DNA from: Pseudomonas sp. 8O | GTDB lineage: Bacteria > Pseudomonadota > Gammaproteobacteria > Pseudomonadales > Pseudomonadaceae | Reading direction: 5' to 3' | NCBI RefSeq assembly: GCF_902506495.1 | Contig: NZ_LR733265.1 | Span: 560,098 to 624,097 of the forward strand | Length of the DNA stretch: 64,000 nt | Shown here: positions 15,174 to 24,202 of the stretch, one piece after another | Position numbering within the stretch: the first letter of the stretch is position 1 | Layout of the letters: each line of letters opens with the position of its first letter | Notes under the pieces: model-generated | Told to the model about the DNA's origin: nothing | Seen by the model: the letters and a program-made list of their open reading frames with translations, nothing else | Databases searched by the model: none | Position numbers and translations under genes: made by a program

Positions 15174-15411
15174 CCTGCCGATAGACCTTCACGTCCGAGC
15201 CCGGTAACGAATACTGCACGTCGAATACCTCCTGATCCAAGGTTTCCCACTCGGCGATCAGGGCAGCATTTGGCCGTGACTGCTGGCTCTCTGCATAGAT
15301 CAGATAGGTCAGGCTGGAGGTCAGAAAATCTAGCGTGTCCTCAGCACTTTCCAGTAGTTCGAGGCATTGTTTGTGGGTCATTCCCAGTGCTTCGGCTCCA
15401 GGCAAAAGCAT
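15106..15411 (-). CDS. Small hypothetical helical protein
   Basis: 101 residues, acidic and helical (THKQCLELLESAEDTLDFL near the N-terminus, RNRELRPVVDRYM at the end). GGAGA is well placed before the ATG at 15411. No family recognised. It runs convergently with the truncated gene to its left, overlapping by 68 bases. Confidence 0.55.
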   Translation of the reverse strand: MLLPGAEALGMTHKQCLELLESAEDTLDFLTSSLTYLIYAESQQSRPNAALIAEWETLDQEVFDVQYSLPGSDVKVYRQVIETYGQRNRELRPVVDRYMTK

Positions 15412-15605
15412 TACGTATCTCCGTTCAGGAGATCCTTCAAGCCAGCATTAGCAGTTGCTGCTTATTGGCGATAGCCACCGATCTATCGCCGCTAAGAGCA
15501 GCATTAACAGTGTTTAAAGCTACGAGAAATAGTGATCTGTTACAGCCTACGCGATTATAGAAGCGTCGTCCCTGGGGCACCGCAATAGCCCGGAGGATGG
15601 CAACG

Positions 15606-16850
15606 TCATCCAGTTTCTATTGCAGAGCGACGTGCGCGCAGTAGCCCAAAAACAGCAATTGCTATGACCTGTGCTGCCATGAGTATCAGTCCGAGCGCAG
15701 TCATCGGCACATAATGGCTTAACGCGGTAACGAGCGCCGCCCCCAATGCCGCCCCTGACATCTGCAAGAAACCAAGCATCGCCGATGCGGAGCCTGCCTG
15801 GGCTGCAAAGGGCACAAGTGCCAGGGCTGTGCTAAGTGGATTGACCATGCCCATACCAAACAGAAACACGCTGATCGCGGCCGCAAAGGTAATCAGGTCG
15901 CCAGGGTTGCAAGCAGCGGCTGCCCAGACGAGGAACCCTCCCGCTAGAGCCACAAACAGCCCGATATAAACTGTGCGCTCTGTCCCCAGGTAATGCGCAA
16001 TTCGCGGGCCAAGGAGGCCTGCCGCAAACACCACGAGCACAGTTCCCGCAAAAAACACCCCAAAACCCAGTGAGCTGAGCCCCAACCCCTCAAGCAAGAT
16101 GACGGGTGCAGCAGTGAAAAAGCCGAAAAGACCACCGGTAACGCAAGCGACCACTACTGCCGGCCCGACAAAGCGTGCGTCGAGCAGTAGCTTTCCATAG
16201 CCCTTGAAAATCGAAGTCGCAGACAGGGGCGTCCGCCGGGAGGTGGAATGCGTCTCCGCAAGGCGCATTGCATACCAGAACACTAGGGCAAGCCCCAGGG
16301 AACTGACGCCCATGAAGGTCATACGCCATCCGATGAATTTTTCCGCAGCGCTACCCAGAAGCGGGGAAAAACCCGGAGCGGCAGCCATGGCGACCATGAT
16401 CATTGCCAGTACCCGCGCGAGCGCTTCGCCTTCGAATAGGTCGCGTGCCAGGGCTCGTGCCAGCACGGATGCAGCGCACACCCCAGCAGCTTGTATGGCC
16501 CGCCCCAGTACCAGCATCGAGACATCAGTGGCCTGCGCGCACACCACTCCACCTACGCAAAATACCAACAGCCCTCCCACTATCAGCTTACGCCGCCCAT
16601 AGGAGTCCGAGAGCGGCCCGACCACAAGCTGACCCAGCGCAAAAACAGCGAAAAACACGCTGAGGGTCAAGCCAAGTTCCACGCTGGATGCGCCCAAGTC
16701 CGCAGCAATAATGGGAAATAGCGGCAGAATGATATTGGTCGAGAGAGCCCCTATTGCAGCCAAAGCAGCAAGCAAGGGAAGTATCCCGCGTACTGACGGT
16801 GATCCACGGTCATGTGCAGGTTTTGGCACCTCGATTCGTACGCCGTTCAT
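15606..16850 (-). CDS. Bcr/CflA-type MFS drug efflux transporter
   Basis: 414 residues with twelve predicted membrane helices. MFS motif A is present after helix 2 (GPLSDSYGRRK), and the family motif in helix 5 region (SPLLGSAAEKFIGWR) is visible. Bcr/CflA members expel small hydrophobic drugs such as chloramphenicol or bicyclomycin by proton antiport; the substrate here is unknown. It overlaps by four bases with the upstream HxlR-type regulator, so the two are co-transcribed and the regulator probably controls the pump. Confidence 0.85.
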   Translation of the reverse strand: MNGVRIEVPKPAHDRGSPSVRGILPLLAALAAIGALSTNIILPLFPIIAADLGASSVELGLTLSVFFAVFALGQLVVGPLSDSYGRRKLIVGGLLVFCVGGVVCAQATDVSMLVLGRAIQAAGVCAASVLARALARDLFEGEALARVLAMIMVAMAAAPGFSPLLGSAAEKFIGWRMTFMGVSSLGLALVFWYAMRLAETHSTSRRTPLSATSIFKGYGKLLLDARFVGPAVVVACVTGGLFGFFTAAPVILLEGLGLSSLGFGVFFAGTVLVVFAAGLLGPRIAHYLGTERTVYIGLFVALAGGFLVWAAAACNPGDLITFAAAISVFLFGMGMVNPLSTALALVPFAAQAGSASAMLGFLQMSGAALGAALVTALSHYVPMTALGLILMAAQVIAIAVFGLLRARRSAIETG

Positions 16851-17305
16851 TTGGGCAAAACCACTTGGAGTTCACGCTTCCCGATTTCGGCACCTGTTTC
16901 GGCATCGATCACGATGGGCCTGACATCGGTTCCAGTCTCGGCATCCTTAAACCACATCAGCTTGCCATCACCGCGATGTTTTCGCCCCCAAGCCGCAATC
17001 GCGAAGAGCACAGGCCAATAGTCCCGCCCTGCCTCCGTCAGCACGTACTCGTCGCGCGGGGGACGTTCTGAATAGCGGCGTTTTTCGAGCAGCTTCTCTT
17101 CGGTCAGCGTGTCGAGCCGCTTGGTCAACATGGTCGGGGCGATGCCGAGGCTTTTCCTGAACTGGTCGAAGCGCGTCAGCCCTGAATTGGCATCACGCAG
17201 AATCAGCATCGACCAGGTATCGCCTAGGACAGAGAGGCTCCGTGCAATGGGACAGGTGCTCGCTGGGGAATCTTTATGGTTCATATCATTTCCGTATTGA
17301 CTCAC
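16847..17305 (-). CDS. HxlR-family winged-helix regulator
   Basis: 152 residues. It has the HxlR core: CPIARSLSVLGDTWSMLILR (about 18-37), TRFDQFRKSLGIAPTMLTKR (about 44-63), and the wing YSERPPRDEYVLTEAGRD. C18 lies at the position of the redox- or aldehyde-sensing Cys in several HxlR proteins. Members sense electrophiles such as aldehydes and quinones and control adjacent detoxification genes. Start may be ATG at 17305 or seven codons later. It faces a divergent dehydrogenase gene and overlaps the MFS gene. Confidence 0.85.
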   Translation of the reverse strand: MSQYGNDMNHKDSPASTCPIARSLSVLGDTWSMLILRDANSGLTRFDQFRKSLGIAPTMLTKRLDTLTEEKLLEKRRYSERPPRDEYVLTEAGRDYWPVLFAIAAWGRKHRGDGKLMWFKDAETGTDVRPIVIDAETGAEIGKRELQVVLPK

Positions 17306-17505
17306 TACTGAAACGATACTAGCATTTCCCTTGTGGCCAGTCCAGTTGTAGGTCTACGGATCGCCAAATGAGCAGTTGGCGCACGCTGCAACCTTCACAA
17401 GCACGTAATTCGGTATGGGTAGAGCATCAACGAGGTCGCTTGCACGCAAGCCGTGGCCTGACCGCATTACAGAAACGAACCTTTCTGAGCGTTGGAATTA
17501 ATGAA
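17306..17505. promoter_or_regulatory. Divergent intergenic region, probable HxlR control region
   Basis: A 200-base AT-rich gap between the divergent regulator and dehydrogenase genes. It must hold both promoters and probably the regulator's operator. A short open extension of the dehydrogenase frame covers part of it but lacks family similarity. I cannot place the operator precisely. Confidence 0.4.
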
Positions 17506-18312
17506 ATGAAAAAAACAGTTCTAATTACAGGGGCATCATCCGGTTTTGGATTGATGCTGGCTAATAACCTTCATCAACAAGGCTTCAATGTTATTGGCAC
17601 CAGCCGTACACCCGAAAAATATAAAGGTAAACTGCCGTTCAAATTGCTTGCACTGGATGTCAGTGACGACAGTTCAATCAAATACTTTACCGAGAAACTG
17701 TTCCAGCACACCAAGCAGCTGGATGTGCTGGTCAACAATGCCGGGTACATGGTCACTGGGATTGCCGAGGAAACCCCTGTGGAACTCGGTCGGCAGCAGT
17801 TCGAAACTAATTTTTGGGGTACGGTCAAGGTAACCAATGCCTTACTTCCCTATTTCAGGCGGCAAAAGCAGGGTCAGATTATTACCGTTAGCTCTATTGT
17901 CGGCTTGATCGGCCCGCCGAACCTGTCCTATTACACGGCCTCTAAGCATGCGGTGCAAGGCTACTTCAAAGCCCTGCGCTTTGAACTGGATCAATTCAAT
18001 ATCAAGGTCAATATGGTTGAGCCGGTCTGGTTCAAAACCAATCTTGGCCACAATGCCGTTTCTGCAACCAATAACAAGATTTCCGACTACGACGCATATC
18101 GGAAGAAAGTCGACGCGGCTACGCAAAAGGGCATGGACGATGCAGAGGAACCCGATGCTGTAGTTAAGGCAATTGGCAAACTTATCGAACACAAAAAGCC
18201 GAAATTCAGCAACCCCGTTGGGAAAATGACCGGCATGATTCTTTTCCTGCAAAACTATGCACCCAAGATATTTGAAGGATCGATACTAAAGAGCGTGCAG
18301 TCAGCAAAATAA
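17506..18312 (+). CDS. Short-chain dehydrogenase/reductase
   Basis: 268 residues from the ATG at 17506 (MKKTVLITGASSGFG). The upstream in-frame extension to 17368 does not fit the family. Classical SDR motifs: TGASSGFG cofactor loop, NNAGY at about 85, catalytic Ser in TVSSIVG and YYTASK with Tyr and Lys. Arg-containing TSRTPEK after beta-2 suggests NADP(H). The substrate is unknown, likely a carbonyl compound. First gene of a rightward set (SDR, SnoaL-like, YciI-like, SDR) beside the HxlR/MFS pair. AT-richer codon use than its neighbour at 19420 points to different origins. Confidence 0.85.
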   Translation: MKKTVLITGASSGFGLMLANNLHQQGFNVIGTSRTPEKYKGKLPFKLLALDVSDDSSIKYFTEKLFQHTKQLDVLVNNAGYMVTGIAEETPVELGRQQFETNFWGTVKVTNALLPYFRRQKQGQIITVSSIVGLIGPPNLSYYTASKHAVQGYFKALRFELDQFNIKVNMVEPVWFKTNLGHNAVSATNNKISDYDAYRKKVDAATQKGMDDAEEPDAVVKAIGKLIEHKKPKFSNPVGKMTGMILFLQNYAPKIFEGSILKSVQSAK

Positions 18313-18396
18313 CATGCCATCTGCCGCCTCGGCATAAATGGTGTGCCGTTCAATAAATACAACTTCCGCGAAAAATGTTCGTGACTGGAGATTCAA

Positions 18397-18849
18397 ATGA
18401 ATACAGTTATCCCACACGCTACACATGACACTCAAACAGCTACACCGCATGCAGCGGCGCAGTCTGGAATCCAAGAGTGGCATCGCATCGTTGCCGATTC
18501 GGATTGGGAAAAACTTTCAGACCTACTCGCTGACGATGTTGTTTTCCGCAACCCGTCGACGTTCGAGCCCTACCAAGGCAAAGGCCCAATGCAGGCAATC
18601 CTGCCCGCAGTATTTAGCGTGCTTGAGGATTTCAAGTATCTCCGCCACTTCGGCAGTGCGGCCGGCTATGTTCTTGAGTTCAGTGCAAGCATCGGTGATG
18701 AGCAGGTAATGGGTGTCGATCTTGTTGAGTTCAATGATGACGGCAAGATCATCGACTTCATGGTAATGATGCGGCCCGCAAGCGTTGTGCTGACATTGTC
18801 CGCCGAAGTGGGCAAGCGTATTGCTGCTGCTCAGGCATCGGCAAAGTAA
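18397..18849 (+). CDS. SnoaL-like / NTF2-fold protein
   Basis: 150 residues. The C-terminal 125 residues have the NTF2-like pattern: IQEWHRIVADSDWEKLSDLL, ADDVVFRNPSTFEPYQGK, VLEFSASIGDEQVMGVDLVEF and DDGKIIDFMVMMRP. Members are small cone-shaped isomerases, cyclases or ligand-binding proteins. The active-site residues cannot be assigned from sequence alone. It lies in the middle of the dehydrogenase cluster and may act on the same substrate. Confidence 0.75.
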   Translation: MNTVIPHATHDTQTATPHAAAQSGIQEWHRIVADSDWEKLSDLLADDVVFRNPSTFEPYQGKGPMQAILPAVFSVLEDFKYLRHFGSAAGYVLEFSASIGDEQVMGVDLVEFNDDGKIIDFMVMMRPASVVLTLSAEVGKRIAAAQASAK

Positions 18850-19013
18850 GTTCCTCAGCCAAACTCTGAGCGCTGAGCAAGCACTCATTGGAATGACGGC
18901 AAAAATAAAAACCAGCTGATATAAGCAGCCCGCTGCAAACGCACTTAATAAACTTCAGTGCGCCCATGCGCTCGGCCTTATAAAACGGTATTCCGTAATT
19001 TTGAGGTGTAAAG

Positions 19014-19310
19014 ATGAAATATTATCTGTGCAAATTCATACCGCCGCGCACTGATTTTTTGGCAACCATGTCTGCCAGCGAGCGGGAATGGATGAAACAG
19101 CATGGTGCATACCTAAACAACCTGCTTAATCAAGGACTGATAGTCGCCCATGGCCCAGTAATTGATGAGTCGGGTGGTTATGGCGTCTCGCTCTTTCAAC
19201 TGCCTGATGATCAAGATGTCGCTGCACTGACATCGGAAGACCCCATCATCAAGAACGGCGTTGGCCATTATGAGCACTACACCATGCTGCACCTGACATC
19301 TCGCGCGTGA
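19014..19310 (+). CDS. YciI-like protein
   Basis: 98 residues with the YciI/DGPF-type alpha-beta sandwich pattern (MKYYLCKFIPPR, MKQHGAYLNNLLNQGLIVAHGP, SEDPIIKNG). The conserved His and Asp of the family appear as HGP and EDP. GAGGTG precedes the ATG. Family members are small accessory enzymes in catabolic operons, with poorly known reactions. Part of the dehydrogenase cluster. Confidence 0.75.
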   Translation: MKYYLCKFIPPRTDFLATMSASEREWMKQHGAYLNNLLNQGLIVAHGPVIDESGGYGVSLFQLPDDQDVAALTSEDPIIKNGVGHYEHYTMLHLTSRA

Positions 19311-19419
19311 TACGGCCATAGATAGCGCGCTGGCGCTATCCAGGTACGCCCGTTCAATATTTAAATAATAAGTTTGCGGTGGCGGCATTCGCTACCGCAA
19401 ACCTTATAAGGAGTCTCTT

Positions 19420-20199
19420 ATGACAACTGCTCTTATTACAGGTGCTTCAAGTGGTATCGGTGCAGTTTATGCACGCCGCTTGGCTGTACGTGGCCACAAC
19501 CTTGTACTTGTCGCTCGCGCAACTGATCGGCTCAACTCTCTTGCTTCTGAGTTGCGCGATGCGCATGGTATTTCGGTCGAGGTCATCACTGCCGACCTGA
19601 CCGATACCAGCCAACTTGAACTGGTTTTGCAGCGCCTACACGCTGAGCCCTCGATTGACATTCTGGTCAACAACGCAGGAGCAGCACTGGTCGGCGACTT
19701 TGCTAGCGCGGATCCGGCCAAGATGGAAACACTGCTGAGCCTCAACGTCGTTGCCCCGACCCTGCTCGCATCTGCCGTCCTCGATAGCATGGTGGCGCGT
19801 GGCAATGGCGCGATCATTAACATCGCTTCGGTGCTCGCGCTGTTGCCCGAATACTCTCGCGGGATCTATGCAGCCACCAAAGCCTATGTGCTGACACTGT
19901 CGCAGAGCCTGGCTGCCGAGGTTTCAGCCAAAGGCGTGTATGTGCAGGCCGTGCTACCTGCGGCCACGCGCACAGAAATCTATGAGCGCGCGGGAGGCGA
20001 CATCAGCAAAGTGCCCGATGTCATGGAAGTAGAAGCTCTCGTCGATGCAGCATTGGTCGGTTTTGACCGCCGAGAGCTAGTGACAATCCCGCCCGTACCT
20101 GATGCAGCAGCCTGGGAAGCCTTTGAGCATGCGCGCGGTGTTCTAGCCTTAGGCTTCAGTAACTCCGAGCCAGCAGCACGCTATCGATCGTCTGTATAA
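19420..20199 (+). CDS. Short-chain dehydrogenase/reductase
   Basis: 259 residues. Motifs: TGASSGIG at 7-14, NNAGAALVG near 87, catalytic Ser in NIASVLA, and YAATK with Tyr and Lys. VARATDRL after beta-2 favours NADP(H). AAGGAG sits before the ATG. It resembles the DltE/SDR group of short-chain enzymes with unknown substrate. Last gene of the rightward cluster. Confidence 0.85.
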   Translation: MTTALITGASSGIGAVYARRLAVRGHNLVLVARATDRLNSLASELRDAHGISVEVITADLTDTSQLELVLQRLHAEPSIDILVNNAGAALVGDFASADPAKMETLLSLNVVAPTLLASAVLDSMVARGNGAIINIASVLALLPEYSRGIYAATKAYVLTLSQSLAAEVSAKGVYVQAVLPAATRTEIYERAGGDISKVPDVMEVEALVDAALVGFDRRELVTIPPVPDAAAWEAFEHARGVLALGFSNSEPAARYRSSV

Positions 20200-20222
20200 A
20201 TGAGGTAGAACCCTCTTGCTCT

Positions 20223-20331
20223 GGGTCAGAGTCATCAGCGCGGTGGATCATAATCACTGGAATGGCTGGGTCAGAACCTCCAGCGCGGGAGGGTCACAAT
20301 CGCTGGAATTGGGTGTCAGCATCACTGGAAT
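20223..20331. repeat. Tandem 45-bp repeats, likely IS-end remnant
   Basis: Two and a half copies of a 45-base unit starting at 20223, 20268 and 20313, each with GGGTCAG, CAGCGCGG and ATCNCTGGAAT elements. Multiple short repeats of this sort form the ends of IS21-family elements, so this may be a relic of such an end. No matching transposase gene is adjacent. Confidence 0.55.
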
Positions 20332-20366
20332 ACACAGATTATGCGCTTAATGACTTAATCGGCAGA

Positions 20367-21314
20367 CTATCGATGTCTTCTCACTATACAGTCGATATCG
20401 CAATCGCCGTCATAGATAACATCGGGAATTAACTTTCTGTAATACATGTCGCTCCACAAAATATTGACTGCGTACTCCTGCTCCTCCCCCCACTCGATAT
20501 GCTCGTGCTGATTGATCATGGAAACCATGCCAACGGCATGAATCTTATTTTTCCGACTATTAACGAAATACTCCTGCAGCTTTAGCACTCGATCTCTTTC
20601 ATTCTTAAGCTCAGAAAGCATCGACTCTATGCCGTAATACCCGTCACTGTCTTCCCGGTCGGGAACATCCTTAATTCCGAGATGCAAATGCAAGTGGTTC
20701 TCGTATTGCTCCCCCAGGAAAGTTAAATGCCCACTCTTAAAGCAAACATTCCAAATATCCACTAACGATTCATCATACAAGCCCGACTCATCGCCCAGAA
20801 CCCCAAGATTGTACGAGAGGGATCTGCAACCTTCGTACGGACAAGCTATTTTGCTCTGATTGTTATAATCGTCATAATAATTCTTTAGATCTTCGAATTC
20901 ATGCAGGAAACTCTTGACGAGTTTGAAATCGTTTTCGATGAAAACGATATTTTCAAAGTGAGAATACGCCCTTTGCGACCAATTAAAGCTCCCGGTTATA
21001 ACGACTCTATTATCTACAACGCAGAATTTGTTATGCATTAGCGAGTTATAGAATCTCCCCCTGACCGGATACAGCACCACACTGTGATCCGGACTAACAA
21101 AATTCCTTCGATTGATATGATCATCATTATACAACACCTCAATGCGAACACCCTTCCGTGCTAGCTCATTGAAGATGGGGTTGTAATCTGACCATCTTAT
21201 CCATGCAACGCAGATTTTGATTGACGACTTGGCTTTCCTGAGCTCATTTTTCAGATGATACCCAATATCTTCGAAGTGCGAGCTATTCATTATTTTGGGG
21301 TTATTCTGGTACAT
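20367..21314 (-). CDS. Phospholipase-D-like nuclease-family protein
   Basis: 315 residues; a start eight codons downstream (MNSSHFEDIG) is also possible. One clean HKD motif: H94-N-K96, D101, GSFN at 108-111, E121. The preceding 90 residues form the usual PLD fold (KSSIKICVAWIRWSDYNP). A second part (about 150-315) has several Cys and His (CPYEGC, HLHLHLG, WGEEQEY) and no recognised fold. Single-HKD proteins of this type are generally dimeric nucleases. It is strongly AT-rich, the most so in the window, hence transferred recently or silenced. It is the second PLD-like gene on the island, unrelated in detail to that at 2104. Confidence 0.75.
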   Translation of the reverse strand: MYQNNPKIMNSSHFEDIGYHLKNELRKAKSSIKICVAWIRWSDYNPIFNELARKGVRIEVLYNDDHINRRNFVSPDHSVVLYPVRGRFYNSLMHNKFCVVDNRVVITGSFNWSQRAYSHFENIVFIENDFKLVKSFLHEFEDLKNYYDDYNNQSKIACPYEGCRSLSYNLGVLGDESGLYDESLVDIWNVCFKSGHLTFLGEQYENHLHLHLGIKDVPDREDSDGYYGIESMLSELKNERDRVLKLQEYFVNSRKNKIHAVGMVSMINQHEHIEWGEEQEYAVNILWSDMYYRKLIPDVIYDGDCDIDCIVRRHR

Positions 21315-21404
21315 TCAGGCTTGCGCCCCCATCTGCTTTTTGAATTACAGAGCAAACTTGCTCTTCCCTCCTAATAGCTACCTCTCGACAGCTATCTATT
21401 AAGT

Positions 21405-21509
21405 TTATCCTACCGCACCGGACAACTCGGCTTCGAACCAAAAAAGCATCTGCTTTATGTGCTTGATCGCTTCTATCTTGAATTCTTCGGGGTGACTCTG
21501 GTTGCTCAT
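21405..21509 (-). pseudogene. 5' fragment of an IS3-family orfA
   Basis: The first 18 residues, MSNQSHPEEFKIEAIKHI, are the typical start of an IS3-family OrfA. After this the similarity ends, and a stop follows at 21405. It is a short relic between the PLD-like gene and the recombinase operon. Confidence 0.5.
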
Positions 21510-21569
21510 GGCACATCCTGGTGGGCCTTATTATGAGGCTTGGAGGTGTCTACGAAAGTAGGGGGCGAT

Positions 21570-21965
21570 TCACTTCTTTTGAAGCTGTGAAACCGGTCGC
21601 TCCAACATCGATTGCGTTAGCCCATGCATATCCGCATTGGCTTGCCAGATCAAAAAGCGGCTACGCATATCTCGAACAGCAGCTAACAGTTTCTGATTGG
21701 TCGCTGTCAGTTTCTCAATGTGCTCGTTGGCTGCCTGAATATCGCTAATCCAGCCCGGCTTCAGCGTCTGAGCCTTCAATGCCGCCTTGCAATTTTTCAT
21801 CGCTAAATTCACGGCAGGTAGATTCATCAGGGACTGGCGAGCACGACTGATACCCAGTTTTTCTTTGCAGGCCTCAACGAGCAAAGGCCAGGTCAACTTC
21901 GGTTCTGACCATTCCTCAATTAGTTTAATGATGCGTTTCTCATCCTTTGGCGTTAAATGCCCCAT
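21570..21965 (-). CDS. ginD: Small GInt recombination protein (GinD-like)
   Basis: 131 residues; charged, helical, with a central coiled coil (IQAANEHIEKLTATNQKLL). The N-terminal part (KDEKRIIKLIEEWSEPKLTW, ARQSLMNLPAV) could be a helix-turn-helix. It starts three bases after the stop of the third recombinase, with translation probably coupled. A small protein of this size as fourth gene of the operon fits GinD, which GInt islands require for recombination; it also recalls the TnpC proteins of Tn554-like elements. Assignment rests mainly on context. Confidence 0.6.
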   Translation of the reverse strand: MGHLTPKDEKRIIKLIEEWSEPKLTWPLLVEACKEKLGISRARQSLMNLPAVNLAMKNCKAALKAQTLKPGWISDIQAANEHIEKLTATNQKLLAAVRDMRSRFLIWQANADMHGLTQSMLERPVSQLQKK

Positions 21966-21967
21966 CT

Positions 21968-24202
21968 TTAATCCTCAATCTCATCCAGGAAAGCCAAGAC
22001 GTCATCCAGCGATGGTAACGCCTCTTGCGTCTGGTTCTCCTCAATGACTTTGACTTCGATCAGCCCCGACATTGCGGCGGCGTTCTTGGCCAGCGTCCAA
22101 CCGCTATCGGCGTTCCACACAATGGCACCGTTTTCGAGTTCGGGGGTTTCCAGCGTTTGGATGAGCGCCTCGCACTTATAGAGCTTCTCACCCAGTTTTT
22201 GGGCCGACTCCGATGCCCCAAAAAAACCCCGAGAATGCGCATCCAGGGCTTTATCGAGGCGGAGTTTAAGGTCGTCGCGTTCCTCCATGAGGTTACCAAG
22301 CTTCACGTCATCCCCTTTGACGCAACCGAGCAGCCCGCAGTCCAAACAGGCTCCCATTTTCGGGCAGGGCTCGGAAGCAAAGTTGTGCACACAGACGCCG
22401 AGATGGGTTTGATGGATGATGCGATCCTGCTCACCCTCGCGCAACTCCCTCACTTCAACCAGGCTCAGCGGCTGATTGGTTTTGACCTTTTCCAGACGCT
22501 GAGCAGCGGTGCTGTACTTCGTTTTGGGGTGGTAAGCCGCAACCCCTTGAGTGCGTTCCTCGATGGTTTCATGGTTGTAGACCGATCCCATCGTCGTGCG
22601 CCCGGAGAAGGCGTCAATCAGGAGTTGCGACAGGCCGGCCTGGTGCATCCGCGTGTTTAATTCGTGCCGAAACGCATGCGTGTTGACCTTGACGCCGGGG
22701 TAGCCATGGCGCTCGAACAGGCTTTTCGTTTGCAGGTTGTTCGTACCGCCTAATTGCACATTCAATCGGCCAGTGTTCGCCGCGATCTCCACGCCAAACC
22801 CGTGTTTCACCGCAACGTGACCTGAGTCTTCAGTCAGTGCTCCAGTGCGCACGGTGAACAACGCATCACGGTACTTCACACGAGCTTTGCCCTCGGTGTA
22901 CTGCGTGGTGTATGGGAAATCCTTTGGAAGATACTTCTCCCGCAACAGCACATTGAGCTTGCGCAGCGTGATTACACACTGGTCGTCAAGTTCAACACCC
23001 TGGACTCCTGGCCTGCCCTCGACGAAGATCTTCTTCCTTGGGGTTTTCCACCCGTCACGGATCTCGGCCAAGACGGCCTGGGCGGTGGGGCTGAGCGCCT
23101 TTTGCTTCTCCAAGGATTTCAGGAACTTGGCATAGAATACTTGTCGCGGACTGTAGTCCCTAGAAACTGTGAGTTTCAGCGCTGCACAGGCTTCGATGTA
23201 CGTGAGCGGTTCATCAGGCTCCTTGGGTGGTCGTCCTTTATGGGACGGAAACTCATCGGGGTGATCTTCCAGCCAGGCGGCGTAAGCCCGCGCCTCATCA
23301 GTGATCGGTTTTAGTAACGTGATGGCCCGCTCGACGACCTGCTCCATCTCAGGCTTAACGACGGGCTTCAGCGTCACCTGGTTTTTCTTTTCCGCATACC
23401 AGCGCAGGAACATGCGCCGATTGCCCTGGGTATCCTCTTTGAATACTAGGCAATCCAATTCAACATCCGCCAATTCACCCACGCGACTGGGTGCACTCAG
23501 CAACAGTGCACAGGCGGATGTCACAACGATATCAAGGGGGCGGGTCAATTCGTTAGTGAAAACTTGCCCGAGGGCTCTGATCGCGTCGGGGCTGGGCAGC
23601 TTTTGTTCCCGATCCGCTTTTTGCTGCTTGAGCGTGCCACGCGGCCTCAGCGTCAGCGGAGTGGTCCACCGGAAATCCGACTTGAGCAGTTTTTTGGTCC
23701 GCATCAGGGTGATGAGGGCCTCAAGTGCCCGGCCGTGCTGGTATGCGGTGTCGCCTTTTGTCCAGTGACGGTTCATGTGCTCGCACGCTTTATTACAGAC
23801 AGCGGCGGACACCCGCGTCACATCCCGCGTACCGGTCAACTCGAACAGGGCGACTTCCAGCGCCTTCAGGGCATTCAGCACGTTGTTAAGTGATTTTTTC
23901 TTCAAATACACCCGCCGGTACACCACCATGGCTTTGGCAAACTCCGTGAAGGGTGCCTGCATCGCCTTTGGGGCTGCTATGGTCGATCCGTGCGCCGTGA
24001 AGCTACAGGCATGGACGCCATGCTGGTGCCAACTGCCGTCTTCCCAGCGAATACTCGCGTGCACTCGATTGGGAATGCCTTTGGGCAGGGTCTGCTTTGC
24101 CCATTCGATAAACGCCGCGAGCTGAGCCTCCGCAGCCAGTTGGCTCCTGGGCTTAAAATCGACAATGTTGTTCGTCGGTTCAAAATGAAACGCATCGGTC
24201 AT
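21968..24202 (-). CDS. ginC: GInt tyrosine recombinase (GinC-like)
   Basis: 744 residues from an ATG with GGGAGG upstream; the longer frame to 24235 lacks a good site. The catalytic domain is in the middle: first Arg in LLLSAPSRVGELADVELD, then HAFRHELNTRMHQAG and the nucleophile region MGSVYNHETIEERTQ. After it comes a Cys/His cluster (CVHNFASEPCPKMGACLDC), a possible zinc site, and a C-terminal coiled-coil tail of about 110 residues. The start overlaps the end of the second recombinase by 23 bases. Such large tyrosine recombinases act together with the two upstream ones in integration and excision. Confidence 0.75.
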   Translation of the reverse strand: MTDAFHFEPTNNIVDFKPRSQLAAEAQLAAFIEWAKQTLPKGIPNRVHASIRWEDGSWHQHGVHACSFTAHGSTIAAPKAMQAPFTEFAKAMVVYRRVYLKKKSLNNVLNALKALEVALFELTGTRDVTRVSAAVCNKACEHMNRHWTKGDTAYQHGRALEALITLMRTKKLLKSDFRWTTPLTLRPRGTLKQQKADREQKLPSPDAIRALGQVFTNELTRPLDIVVTSACALLLSAPSRVGELADVELDCLVFKEDTQGNRRMFLRWYAEKKNQVTLKPVVKPEMEQVVERAITLLKPITDEARAYAAWLEDHPDEFPSHKGRPPKEPDEPLTYIEACAALKLTVSRDYSPRQVFYAKFLKSLEKQKALSPTAQAVLAEIRDGWKTPRKKIFVEGRPGVQGVELDDQCVITLRKLNVLLREKYLPKDFPYTTQYTEGKARVKYRDALFTVRTGALTEDSGHVAVKHGFGVEIAANTGRLNVQLGGTNNLQTKSLFERHGYPGVKVNTHAFRHELNTRMHQAGLSQLLIDAFSGRTTMGSVYNHETIEERTQGVAAYHPKTKYSTAAQRLEKVKTNQPLSLVEVRELREGEQDRIIHQTHLGVCVHNFASEPCPKMGACLDCGLLGCVKGDDVKLGNLMEERDDLKLRLDKALDAHSRGFFGASESAQKLGEKLYKCEALIQTLETPELENGAIVWNADSGWTLAKNAAAMSGLIEVKVIEENQTQEALPSLDDVLAFLDEIED

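Noticed and set aside
17368-17505. N-terminal extension of the first short-chain dehydrogenase
   Set aside because: The family begins at MKKTVLITGASS; the extension crosses the regulatory gap and has no similarity.
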